Shown here piece after piece: positions 1 to 7,303 of a DNA stretch of 11,116 bases. This DNA is from M3007 sp046299435 (GTDB lineage Bacteria > Bacteroidota > Bacteroidia > Chitinophagales > Saprospiraceae). The notes beneath the pieces were generated by a model that saw nothing but the letters and a program-made list of their open reading frames with translations, searched no databases and was not told where the DNA came from. Where the stretch lies: positions 1 through 11,116 of the forward strand of contig JBKBIC010000159.1 in NCBI GenBank assembly GCA_046299435.1. Reading direction: 5' to 3'. The position numbers and the translations under genes are program-made. How positions within the stretch are numbered: the stretch's first letter is position 1; each line of letters opens with the position of its first letter.

Positions 1-1009
1 TTACTGTTTTCGCCACGTTTGCTATTGAAACAGCATAATCGTCATAAAAACTGACCACATCTAAGCCGCGCTTTTCGTCTTCGTTTCCAACCTGCTCAAT
101 CTGTTGGTCAAGTTCTTGAACGTCGAATTTTTTATATCGGGTTGCTCGCTTACCCCCCATCAAATTGTTGTCAATTTGGGCAGCATTTTCAATACCGAGC
201 CATTGATTTGAAAGCCTTGAAAATTGCCCATAGGCCACCGTTGTCCGGCTGTCTCCATAAGGCGGCGAAGTCACCACCAAGTCAATACTATCTTTTGCAA
301 TCAATTGTTCTGGGACTCCATATATTGTATTGAAATCACAGATTCTATTCCCGGCTTTCGATTTGATATTTTCGACAAATTCTTTCAATCCATTCCTGTT
401 GCGAATCAATTTTCGCTCAAACAACGCGAAGACATCGGGGGCGAATCTCTGCATCTGCTCCGCCGTCATCCGAAACAGTTTGAACTCACTGTTCCGGGTC
501 AAGGATGCCTCCCGGATGGTTTCGCTGAACGCCACCCGAAAAAAGTTGGCAACGTCCTCGTTCTCTATTCTATCAATGTATTTTTTTATCACAGCCAGAT
601 GAAACTTAACCTCTGGCGTGAACCAAAAGTCAATATTGGGAAAATCGGGCACCTCAAACTCAGGATTGTTCACTCCAAACTTGAACTGAAAAATATAGTC
701 GTTGAAATCACGCAGGAACAAATCCAACACTTGCATAGAAATTGGTGTTGACTTTGATTTTGTGATGAGCCGAGCCAGTGGGTTTATATCAGTTCCAATT
801 CCGTTGATTGACCGGAGGTTAGCTTCCACGATAGACGTGCCCGTGCCACAATATGGATCGAACAACGTGTCGCCGACTTTTCCATACAAATCCAGCAGTC
901 GCCCGGCTATCTGCGGAATCATCATGGCCGGATAATTGTGAAAACAATGCGTGAAAGTTTTGGTGTTGGCCGTTCGGAAATCCCATGAATTGTCTGTGTA
1001 CTTTTTCAT
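1..1009 (-). CDS. Type II DNA methyltransferase, probably N4-cytosine (3' end outside window)
   Basis: Modification enzyme of the restriction-modification pair; it should methylate the target of the adjacent endonuclease and protect host DNA. 336 codons are visible and the frame is still open at position 1, so the C-terminus is missing. A motif X-like stretch with HCFHNYP lies at residues 21-27, the SAM-binding motif I FDPYCGTG at 50-57, an acidic motif II-like GTDINP at 72-77, and the catalytic motif IV TSPPY at 247-251, followed by GDSRTTVAYGQFSR. SPPY-type motifs are typical of amino-methyltransferases, often N4-cytosine. About 190 residues separate motif I from motif IV and could hold the target-recognition domain, an alpha-class-like order (inference). 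The ATG at 1009 overlaps the TGA of the endonuclease gene as ATGA, which points to translational coupling. GC content is clearly below that of the genes to the right. Methyltransferase identity is secure; methylated base and specificity are inferred. Confidence 0.9.
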   Translation of the reverse strand, partial: MKKYTDNSWDFRTANTKTFTHCFHNYPAMMIPQIAGRLLDLYGKVGDTLFDPYCGTGTSIVEANLRSINGIGTDINPLARLITKSKSTPISMQVLDLFLRDFNDYIFQFKFGVNNPEFEVPDFPNIDFWFTPEVKFHLAVIKKYIDRIENEDVANFFRVAFSETIREASLTRNSEFKLFRMTAEQMQRFAPDVFALFERKLIRNRNGLKEFVENIKSKAGNRICDFNTIYGVPEQLIAKDSIDLVVTSPPYGDSRTTVAYGQFSRLSNQWLGIENAAQIDNNLMGGKRATRYKKFDVQELDQQIEQVGNEDEKRGLDVVSFYDDYAVSIANVAKTV

Positions 1010-1695
1010 AGAAGTTTTTCTTTTTGGGTGAAACATTGGGTCAGGTTTTTCTCATCCATGCGGAATGCAGTGCCTCTGTTTCGGACGCTACCGTTTGGAT
1101 TCAAGTGCATCCGTAAATCAACCATGAGCAGCCGTTTTTCGATAAGACTCAACAATCCATCGGCACTTGGTTCTGATAGTAAATACGCTTCGTTGTAATA
1201 AAATTCTTCTTTTCCATCCGAATTCAGCCTCGTGTCGGCAAGCACTAAAATCATGGATGGTAGTTTCCGTGAAAAATATTCCGCCAAAGCGTCGGCAAGC
1301 CACTCGGCGATTAACGTGCCATCTGTATGAAACAATTTGAGTGATTCGGCCTCTGCTTTCAGAAACAAGCCTTGCGCGTTGGGCGACACGCTGACAAAGC
1401 ATTTGAGTGCGCGCCTCGATTTTTTGTCGTCATAGCCGTATCGGGCGATGGTCTCGGCTTGGCTGATTTTCCACGCCCCACTGTTGAACGTGAACATGGT
1501 CACGAACGTCGAGACATTTTTCCGCTTCGATTTAAGTTCGATTTCGCCCAAGTCGGGCAGTGTGATGTTGTTTTCCCCAATGCCCAAAAGGGTTTCGAGC
1601 GTGTAGCCGATGCCCGTGTTGCCACGCCTTTTTGACACGACAAAACCTTGTTTTTCAACGGCTTGCAACTTGGCTTTGAATTCTTCTACCTGCAT
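1006..1695 (-). CDS. MvaI/BcnI-family type II restriction endonuclease
   Basis: Predicted restriction enzyme that cuts unmodified DNA. From the ATG at 1695 it has 229 residues, normal for this family of small monomeric enzymes related to MutH. The N-terminal core shows the family pattern: RRGNTGIGYTLE at residues 23-34, then LPDLGEIELKSKRK at 46-59, giving a catalytic set E34, D48, E53-x-K55 of the PD-(D/E)xK fold. Known members recognise CCWGG (MvaI) or CCSGG (BcnI). A TTG at 1719 would add eight residues, but it lies against the hairpin at 1721-1756, so I prefer the ATG. The gene precedes the methyltransferase and overlaps it by four bases, so both are made from one transcript. No controller (C) protein is visible. 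The low GC content suggests horizontal transfer. Family assignment rests on motif recognition only; no search was run. Confidence 0.85.
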   Translation of the reverse strand: MQVEEFKAKLQAVEKQGFVVSKRRGNTGIGYTLETLLGIGENNITLPDLGEIELKSKRKNVSTFVTMFTFNSGAWKISQAETIARYGYDDKKSRRALKCFVSVSPNAQGLFLKAEAESLKLFHTDGTLIAEWLADALAEYFSRKLPSMILVLADTRLNSDGKEEFYYNEAYLLSEPSADGLLSLIEKRLLMVDLRMHLNPNGSVRNRGTAFRMDEKNLTQCFTQKEKLL

Positions 1696-1720
1696 GAAAC
1701 GCTGTTTTTGAATGCCCAAA

Positions 1721-1756
1721 GACGCTTCCCGAAAGTTCCACTTTCCGGGAAGCGTC
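1721..1756 (-). terminator. GC-rich hairpin after the ABC/M1 peptidase gene
   Basis: GACGCTTCCCGAAAG (1721-1735) pairs with CTTTCCGGGAAGCGTC (1741-1756), leaving one bulged base and a 5-nt loop: about 15 base pairs. It begins 16 bases past the stop codon of the peptidase gene. On the minus strand only a short TTT run follows the stem, so termination may be leaky. It lies 26 bases before the endonuclease start, so it could also fold in the leader of the R-M transcript. Confidence 0.65.
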
Positions 1757-1771
1757 GTGTCCGCAGCAAAC

Positions 1772-4700
1772 TTACATCTTCTTCACATTGTCCTTCGGCT
1801 CCCTATCCACGAGCAAACTGAACGGGTCAATACCCGCTTTTTCGGGCTTTTCAGAGACTTTGAAAGTGAACGTGTTGTCGCGCTGCGTGATTTTCACCCG
1901 CTGGCGATGGAGTGTTTTGCCGTATTTTTTATCGCCTTCGGGCTTGGCAAACGCGCCGATTTCCATCCAGTCGTTCACGGGCACCTCCTGCTCTTTGCCC
2001 AGTTCGTCGGCCTTCAATTTGCGGCTTTCGGTCTGGATGGTCACTTCCCATTGGCCGTTGCCGAGGTCTTTGACCGATGCCTCTTTCATGCGGTTCTCGA
2101 ACAGGGTGATGTCCCAAAACAGGTCTTGGATGATGTATTTAAGTGAGTCGGGCGTTTGTTTCTCGAACTCCTCGATGACGTGCGCGCTGGTCGGGTACGG
2201 CGGCTCTTTGTACTTGAACCGCTCCAAAAACGCCCGCAAAGCCGTGTTCACCTGCGCCTCGCCGAGCATCTCTTTCAGATAGTACATCACTACCGAGCCT
2301 TTTTGATAGTGGATGTAGCCCTGCCGCTCGCATTTGCCGATGGGCAGTTCCTTTTCGCGCTCGCTGCTGCGCCCGCGCAGGTAACGGTCCATTTCGTATT
2401 CCAAAAACTTCCGCATGATGTCGCGTCCGTACTCCTTTTCCATGACCATGAGCGCGGAGTATTGGGCGAAGGTCTCGGTCGTCATTTCGGAGCCTTGCAT
2501 CATCGCCCCGCATTCTTGGTGCGCCCAATATTGGTGCCCCATCTCGTGCGCCACGACGTAAAACACCATGTCAATGTCGTCCTTTTCGGCCTGAAAATTC
2601 TCGATGAACCCGATGCCCTCCGAGTACGGCATCGTGCCGGGGAAGGCCTGCGCGAACGACGCATGGCGCGGAAACTCGATGATGCGGCACTGCTTGTGGT
2701 AGTAGGGGCCGAAGTTGGCGGTGTAGTATTCCAGCGATTTTTGCATGGATTTCAGCATCCGCTCCACGTTTTCGGGGTGCTCGTGGTGGTAATACACTTC
2801 GAGTTGGATGCCGTTCCATTCGCGCCGCGCCACCTCGTATTTGGCCGACATGAAGGAGTAAAAATTCCATGCCTTGTGGTCGAGTTTGTACTCGAAAAAG
2901 TTGCGGCCACCCTCCTGCCATTGCCGCCGCAGCGAGCCGGGCGCGATGGCCGTCTGGTCGCCCGACGTGCTGATTTTGGTCTCCACCGTCACCCAATCCG
3001 CGTCAATGTTGAGGTATTGGTTGCTGCGGGCGGCGAGGTTCGCGGTGTCGAGCGCAGGCATCCGCGATTTTTCCGGGAGGTGATAGTCGCGGCGTTTGTT
3101 TTTGTCCGAAAGTTCGCCGCCCTCGTGGTAGCCGAACGTGGGCGCGATGTCGCCGTTGTTGAAAAACGTGCCGTTCTGCGCGAACTCGATTTTCGTCAGC
3201 TCGTTTTCAAAGCCCTTTGGCTCGTACACCGTCTTGAAATTCAGCCGCATCGAATCGCCCGGCGCGAGCGCGGGTTCGATTTTGTAAAAACGGATGAACA
3301 GCTCCGCGTCGTCGTGGATTTGCGTGAGCCGCCCGTTGTTTTCCAGCGTGAAATCCATGCACGACGGCCTGAGCAGGAAGAGCGTGTCGAGCGGCTGCGT
3401 GTGTTTGTTTCGCACCCAATATTGGATGTTGGCTTCCACGCGGCGTTTTTCGGGGAAGAGCTGGATGTCGTATTTCACGTCGTAGATGCGTGGCTGGGCC
3501 ATGCCCTCGTATTTTTTGTACGTCGTTTCGTATCGGGCTTGGGCTTTTTCCTGCGCGTTGGTGCCCTTGTTTTCGTTCAAAACCTTCGTGTTGTAAAACA
3601 CAAACCCAGCGGTCACGACCCAAGCCACGAGTGCGCCGATGCCCACCAAGCGGTAGTTTTTCCACTCGGCACGGGCGGTTTTCAGGCGGTCGAGCCAGCC
3701 GGTTTCTTTGCCACGCACCCACAGGCACACCGTGCCGATGGCCAGCAACAGGCAAAACAGCAGCCAGTAACTTTTGAACCAAAACAGTCCGCTCAGGTAC
3801 GGCGCGATGCCGTAAAAATCCGAAAACGTGTAGCTCGGTGCGCTGGCGAACGACACCATGTTGCTCGAAACATCAATCGTGCCCCACACAAAGGCATTGA
3901 CTGCCAGCAGCACGATGTTCACGAAAAAGCCGAGGTACATGTTCGGCACGAGCGTCTGGACGAGCATGAAAAGCGCGGCCATGCAAGCGAAATTGAGCAA
4001 ATCCAGCACCAGCAATTCCTGCACATACACGCCCAGCTCGAACCGGAAATACCCGTTGGCGGCCTGCCCGGCCATTGCCATGCCGATGGCCGCGCAATTG
4101 AGCAAAAACAACACGCCCACGACGGTCAGGTATTTGGCCGCAAAACTTGTCCAGTTTTTGGTCGGCAGTGCGTCGTAGATTTCGTTGACCTTCGAGGTGC
4201 GTTCTTTCCAAACCAATGCGCCCGTGAAATAGGCCAAAATAGCGATGGTGAACAGGTAAAAACCGCCGCGCACCACGTCCACCATGTCGTAAGTCACCGG
4301 GAGGTTGGTGGTGCCGTAGCTGCGCGTCGCGCCGCGCATATTGCCGTACAAATTGAGCAGCCCGATGAACGTGAGCAGGATGAACGGCGTGCTTTTCACG
4401 GTGCCGAAAAACTCGGTTTTCAGTTGGCTCCACAGTTGGGCGAGCGTCGTGCTGGTGCCAGTGGCAGGCGTGGCCTTGGGCAACGTGCCAAGCTGGCGCA
4501 GGGCAACCGCGTCGTCGTCCGCCGGGGCGGATTTGGCTTTTTTGCCGCCCTGTTTTTTCTCCGCAAAATCGAACTTGAAATAGCCCACGACCAGCACCGC
4601 CACGCCGACCGCCATCCACAACAACCTGTTGAGCAGCATGGTAGGATGGAACGGGCTGAGCGCGAGGTGGTTTTTGTCGTCCACCGTCCAGTATTTGGTC

Positions 4701-5368
4701 ACGTTGTTGAACGCCCGCACGCCGAACGGGTCGAGCAAATTGGCGAGCCATTCGTTTTCGAGGTCGCGGGTGAACGTGCCCGCGATGATGTACCCGACCA
4801 ACAGCGCGACGGCGGCGATGAAAGCGTACATCGTGCTGCGCGTGGTGGTCGCCACCGCGTACAGGATGCCGCCCGCGAAAATCATGTTCGGGATGACGAA
4901 CATCAGGTAACTGTTCAAATGCCCGGCCAGCTCGAACGGCCCGACACGCTCCGGCGGCACCCATTCAAAAATGCCGTTGCAGGCCACACCAGCCCACATC
5001 CCCAGCGACACGCCCGCCATCGGAATCAAGGCGATGAGCAGGGCACCGAAAAAATGGCCGAAATAGTAGCCCGCCTTCCCTACGGGGCTGGCAAAAATGA
5101 TTTGCGCTGTGTTATTCTCGAAATCGCGCACAGCCGCCGAGTTCAAGAACGCGGTGACGAGCAGCAGCGAGAGGATTGAGAACGTGGCGTACCACTGCCC
5201 GGCCACATACGGCGCGTTTTTCCAGACGTTGCCGTAGCTGCCGCCGATGCTCAGGTCGTCAGAAGCGATTGCCCCGAATGTGAGCAAGCCGAAGACCAGC
5301 ATGAAAATCCAGGGCATCGGCGCGCGCAGCCAGTTTTTGATTTCAAATTTTAAGAATGTGCTGAACAT
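1772..5368 (-). CDS. ABC-2 type permease fused to M1-family aminopeptidase
   Basis: A 1198-residue inner-membrane protein, probably the membrane partner of the ATPase encoded just upstream. Residues 1-595 resemble two ABC-2 permease halves, with hydrophobic segments near 20-36, 61-80, 102-128, 153-175, 180-197, 250-266, 327-345, 366-386, 411-433, 449-471, 475-495, 530-549 and 575-592, and a charged linker around 268-310. Residues 620-1198 form a gluzincin-type peptidase: zinc motif HEMGH at 941-945, third ligand E965 in TETFAQY, GFIEN at 920-924 as a possible counterpart of GxMEN, and a Tyr in HYQKGS further on as the likely catalytic tyrosine. The peptidase should face the periplasm. Such fusions are known in Bacteroidota; their substrates are not established. 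The ATG at 5368 is chosen because it lies 19 bases after the ATPase stop and starts a typical permease N-terminus; the open frame upstream to 5848 only shadows the ATPase gene. Confidence 0.9.
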   Translation of the reverse strand: MFSTFLKFEIKNWLRAPMPWIFMLVFGLLTFGAIASDDLSIGGSYGNVWKNAPYVAGQWYATFSILSLLLVTAFLNSAAVRDFENNTAQIIFASPVGKAGYYFGHFFGALLIALIPMAGVSLGMWAGVACNGIFEWVPPERVGPFELAGHLNSYLMFVIPNMIFAGGILYAVATTTRSTMYAFIAAVALLVGYIIAGTFTRDLENEWLANLLDPFGVRAFNNVTKYWTVDDKNHLALSPFHPTMLLNRLLWMAVGVAVLVVGYFKFDFAEKKQGGKKAKSAPADDDAVALRQLGTLPKATPATGTSTTLAQLWSQLKTEFFGTVKSTPFILLTFIGLLNLYGNMRGATRSYGTTNLPVTYDMVDVVRGGFYLFTIAILAYFTGALVWKERTSKVNEIYDALPTKNWTSFAAKYLTVVGVLFLLNCAAIGMAMAGQAANGYFRFELGVYVQELLVLDLLNFACMAALFMLVQTLVPNMYLGFFVNIVLLAVNAFVWGTIDVSSNMVSFASAPSYTFSDFYGIAPYLSGLFWFKSYWLLFCLLLAIGTVCLWVRGKETGWLDRLKTARAEWKNYRLVGIGALVAWVVTAGFVFYNTKVLNENKGTNAQEKAQARYETTYKKYEGMAQPRIYDVKYDIQLFPEKRRVEANIQYWVRNKHTQPLDTLFLLRPSCMDFTLENNGRLTQIHDDAELFIRFYKIEPALAPGDSMRLNFKTVYEPKGFENELTKIEFAQNGTFFNNGDIAPTFGYHEGGELSDKNKRRDYHLPEKSRMPALDTANLAARSNQYLNIDADWVTVETKISTSGDQTAIAPGSLRRQWQEGGRNFFEYKLDHKAWNFYSFMSAKYEVARREWNGIQLEVYYHHEHPENVERMLKSMQKSLEYYTANFGPYYHKQCRIIEFPRHASFAQAFPGTMPYSEGIGFIENFQAEKDDIDMVFYVVAHEMGHQYWAHQECGAMMQGSEMTTETFAQYSALMVMEKEYGRDIMRKFLEYEMDRYLRGRSSEREKELPIGKCERQGYIHYQKGSVVMYYLKEMLGEAQVNTALRAFLERFKYKEPPYPTSAHVIEEFEKQTPDSLKYIIQDLFWDITLFENRMKEASVKDLGNGQWEVTIQTESRKLKADELGKEQEVPVNDWMEIGAFAKPEGDKKYGKTLHRQRVKITQRDNTFTFKVSEKPEKAGIDPFSLLVDREPKDNVKKM

Positions 5369-5387
5369 GAGTTGGTTGTTTTGAGGG

Positions 5388-6254
5388 TTATGCGGCCATG
5401 ATTTTCGAGAAAAACACATCTTCCAAGTTCGCCTCCGAAGCCCGGAAACCCGTGCCGGGGTCGTCGTCGCTGAGGATGTGGATGATGGGCTTGCCGGCCA
5501 CGAGTTTGCTGGAAATGACCCGGAACCGCGATTGGTACTCCTCGATTTCGGGCTTGGCGATGGCTTTTTCCCACACTTTTCCGGCCAACGATTGCAACGC
5601 GGCATCGGGCGTGCCGGCGTACTGCACTTCGCCGCGATTGATGATGGCCATGTTCGAGCACAGTTCGCGCACGTCCTCGACGATGTGCGTCGAAAGGATG
5701 ACGATGACGTTTTCGCCGATTTCGGAAAGCAGGTTGTAAAAACGGTTGCGCTCGCCGGGGTCGAGGCCAGCGGTGGGTTCGTCCACGATGATGAGTTTCG
5801 GGTCGCCGATGAGTGCCTGCGCGATGCCGAAGCGTTGGCGCATCCCACCGGAATACGAGGACACGGCCTTTTTGCGGTGTTCCCAGAGGTTGACGCGCTG
5901 CAACAGGGCGTTGACGATTTCCTTGCGCTGGCTGCCGACGATGCCTTTCAACGTGGCGAGGTGGTCGAGCATTTCCACCGCCGAAATGCGCGGGTAGATA
6001 CCGAATTCTTGCGGCAAATAGCCCAGCACACGGCGCACCGCGTCCTTGTCGCGCAGCACGTCAATATCGCCGAGCGTGGCCGTGCCGCTGTCTGCTTCCT
6101 GCAACGTGGCAAGCGTGCGCATGAGCGTGGATTTGCCCGCGCCGTTCGGGCCAAGCAGGCCGTACATCCCGGTCGGGATGTCGAGCGAAACATCGTGCAG
6201 GGCACGCACGCCGTTGGGGTAGGTTTTGGACAAGTTGCGGATGGTCAGTTGCAT
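5388..6254 (-). CDS. ABC transporter ATP-binding protein
   Basis: Cytoplasmic ATPase that should drive the fused permease/peptidase encoded 19 bases downstream. Its 288 residues carry all nucleotide-binding elements: Walker A GPNGAGKST at 35-43, Q-loop Q82, signature YSGGMRQR at 134-141, Walker B LIIVDEP at 154-160, D-loop GLD at 163-165 and switch H190. A tail of about 75 residues follows (roughly 212-288), ending NLEDVFFSKIMAA, of the sort seen in ATPases of the ABC-2/CcmA-like group. The ATG at 6254 (MQLTIRNLSKTYPNG) begins the usual first beta strand. A longer frame from a TTG at 6329 adds 25 residues without family character and is not preferred. Exporter or regulatory roles are both possible; the cargo is unknown. 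Confidence 0.95.
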   Translation of the reverse strand: MQLTIRNLSKTYPNGVRALHDVSLDIPTGMYGLLGPNGAGKSTLMRTLATLQEADSGTATLGDIDVLRDKDAVRRVLGYLPQEFGIYPRISAVEMLDHLATLKGIVGSQRKEIVNALLQRVNLWEHRKKAVSSYSGGMRQRFGIAQALIGDPKLIIVDEPTAGLDPGERNRFYNLLSEIGENVIVILSTHIVEDVRELCSNMAIINRGEVQYAGTPDAALQSLAGKVWEKAIAKPEIEEYQSRFRVISSKLVAGKPIIHILSDDDPGTGFRASEANLEDVFFSKIMAA

Positions 6255-6478
6255 TCGTTGTTGATTTGTGGATATGGTGATTCGTTGATTTTGCTCGAAG
6301 GTGTGTGAAATTGACGAAATCCGGCGCAAGAAGGTTACTGGCTTTCGAGGAACAGGCGGTTAGCGGGGGACGAATGGGTGGTTTTACCAGATACCAACTG
6401 CATGAAAGCATCTTTGGTTGGGATAAAACAAAATCTGTTTATGGCAAAATTCATTAAAAAACCGCCGTAGCCGTCCCA

Positions 6479-6486
6479 TAATTTTG
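6479..6486 (+). promoter_or_regulatory. Candidate -7 promoter element before the lipoprotein gene
   Basis: TAATTTTG matches the Bacteroidota -7 consensus TAnnTTTG exactly and ends 15 bases before the lipoprotein ATG. No TTG lies 17-23 bases upstream, so the -33 half is absent or degenerate. If real, the leader would be only about ten bases long. The 247-base gap (6255-6501) holds no exact TAnnTTTG on the minus strand for the divergent ABC operon. Confidence 0.35.
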
Positions 6487-6501
6487 GCGAAAAAATGGCT
6501 T

Positions 6502-7197
6502 ATGAAAAATCTATTGGTAGTCGCTCTTCTCACGTTCGCTTTGTCTGCCTGCCTCAAGATTGATTTGAGCAACTGGGATTTAACCAGCCCTTGCCAATCT
6601 GACTCGACTTCAGTGATGCTCACGCTCCGCGATTTTTACTCTGGGCAAGCCATCGAAGGAAGTCAAATGTTTGTCTTGGAAAAACCTACTTTGAGCCTTT
6701 GGGTGAGTTATGATACGATGTTCGCCGTCGGCACCGATTCCAACGGAGCGTTGCGTTGCCGATTCCGGCACGATACTTCTTATTTGTTGGGCTATGAGTG
6801 CGTGGTCAAAAATGATGCTTCATATCCCGACCTTCTCAATTTCAACCTCCGAAAAGGGTGCGAGTGGGCTTACGACGTGCGGCTCAAACCATTTTCCAAA
6901 CTCCGTTTGACCATCGAGAACCCCACCGCGCAAGCACTTCCGCTTGACTATTTCGAGGTTTTTTACACCCCGCCTTCCGACGAAAACGGGCCATTCTTTA
7001 CCCAAAGCAAGTATTATTTGGACGGCCAAAACCTATCCGACACATTGGCACCGGGCGCGGCCCGCACTTTCACGGTCAAATCCCTGCCGGAAGAAACCTT
7101 GCTCGCCCGCATCCGGTACGGCTCCAACAAACGCCTCGAACGGTCCTTCCCCACCAATCGAGACAGCCTGAACTCCTTGAAAATCAGGCTCGAATAG
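6502..7197 (+). CDS. Hypothetical lipoprotein with a possible Ig-like fold
   Basis: A 231-residue protein I do not recognise. The N-terminus MKNLLVVALLTFALSAC is a lipoprotein signal peptide with lipobox LSAC at 14-17, so the mature protein is predicted to be lipidated on C17 and anchored in the envelope. Residues 35-135 have alternating beta-strand character: a start like VMLTLRDFYSGQAIEGSQMF, a central TDSNGALRCRF, and YDVRLKP at 124-130. This resembles carboxypeptidase-regulatory-like (Ig-like) domains (inference from pattern). Residues 132-231 may form a second beta domain. I chose the ATG at 6502 because the in-frame TTG at 6484 lies inside a promoter-like element and would put charged residues before the signal. 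The gene stands alone, divergent from the ABC operon and convergent with the next gene; GC is somewhat lower than its neighbours in the first half. Confidence 0.8.
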   Translation: MKNLLVVALLTFALSACLKIDLSNWDLTSPCQSDSTSVMLTLRDFYSGQAIEGSQMFVLEKPTLSLWVSYDTMFAVGTDSNGALRCRFRHDTSYLLGYECVVKNDASYPDLLNFNLRKGCEWAYDVRLKPFSKLRLTIENPTAQALPLDYFEVFYTPPSDENGPFFTQSKYYLDGQNLSDTLAPGAARTFTVKSLPEETLLARIRYGSNKRLERSFPTNRDSLNSLKIRLE

Positions 7198-7226
7198 AAT
7201 CGGCATTCTGCCAATCAAAAATTCGA

Positions 7227-7265
7227 GCGGCCAAAAGATAGCGACATCGCAAATCTTCTGGCCGC
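7227..7265. terminator. Bidirectional hairpin between convergent genes
   Basis: GCGGCCAAAAGAT (7227-7239) pairs with ATCTTCTGGCCGC (7253-7265) with one mismatch, and an inner GCGA/TCGC (7241-7244, 7247-7250) extends the stem. It lies 29 bases after the lipoprotein stop and 38 bases after the stop of the opposite-strand gene. On the minus strand the stem is followed by TCGAATTTTTG; on the plus strand it is followed by CCAAAAATT. A shared terminator fits the position; the U-run supports the minus direction better. Confidence 0.7.
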
Positions 7266-7303
7266 CCAAAAATTGCTTGAACGAGGAGTTGAGGGGCGTG
7301 AAA

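Noticed and set aside
224..751. A 175-codon plus-strand frame at the left end.
   Set aside because: It is antisense to the methyltransferase, whose motifs I and IV are unmistakable.
2156..5179. A 1007-codon open frame on the plus strand, opposite the permease/peptidase gene.
   Set aside because: It is antisense to a protein with clear motifs. Its product is an Arg/His/Val-rich string without domains, as expected for the complement of GC-rich coding DNA.
5369..5848. A 160-codon N-terminal extension of the permease/peptidase frame.
   Set aside because: It overlaps the ATPase gene in another frame and reads as a Ser/Arg-rich string; the ATG at 5368 starts a normal permease.
5478..6308. A 276-codon plus-strand frame opposite the ATPase gene.
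   Set aside because: No motifs; the minus-strand ATPase carries every expected nucleotide-binding element.
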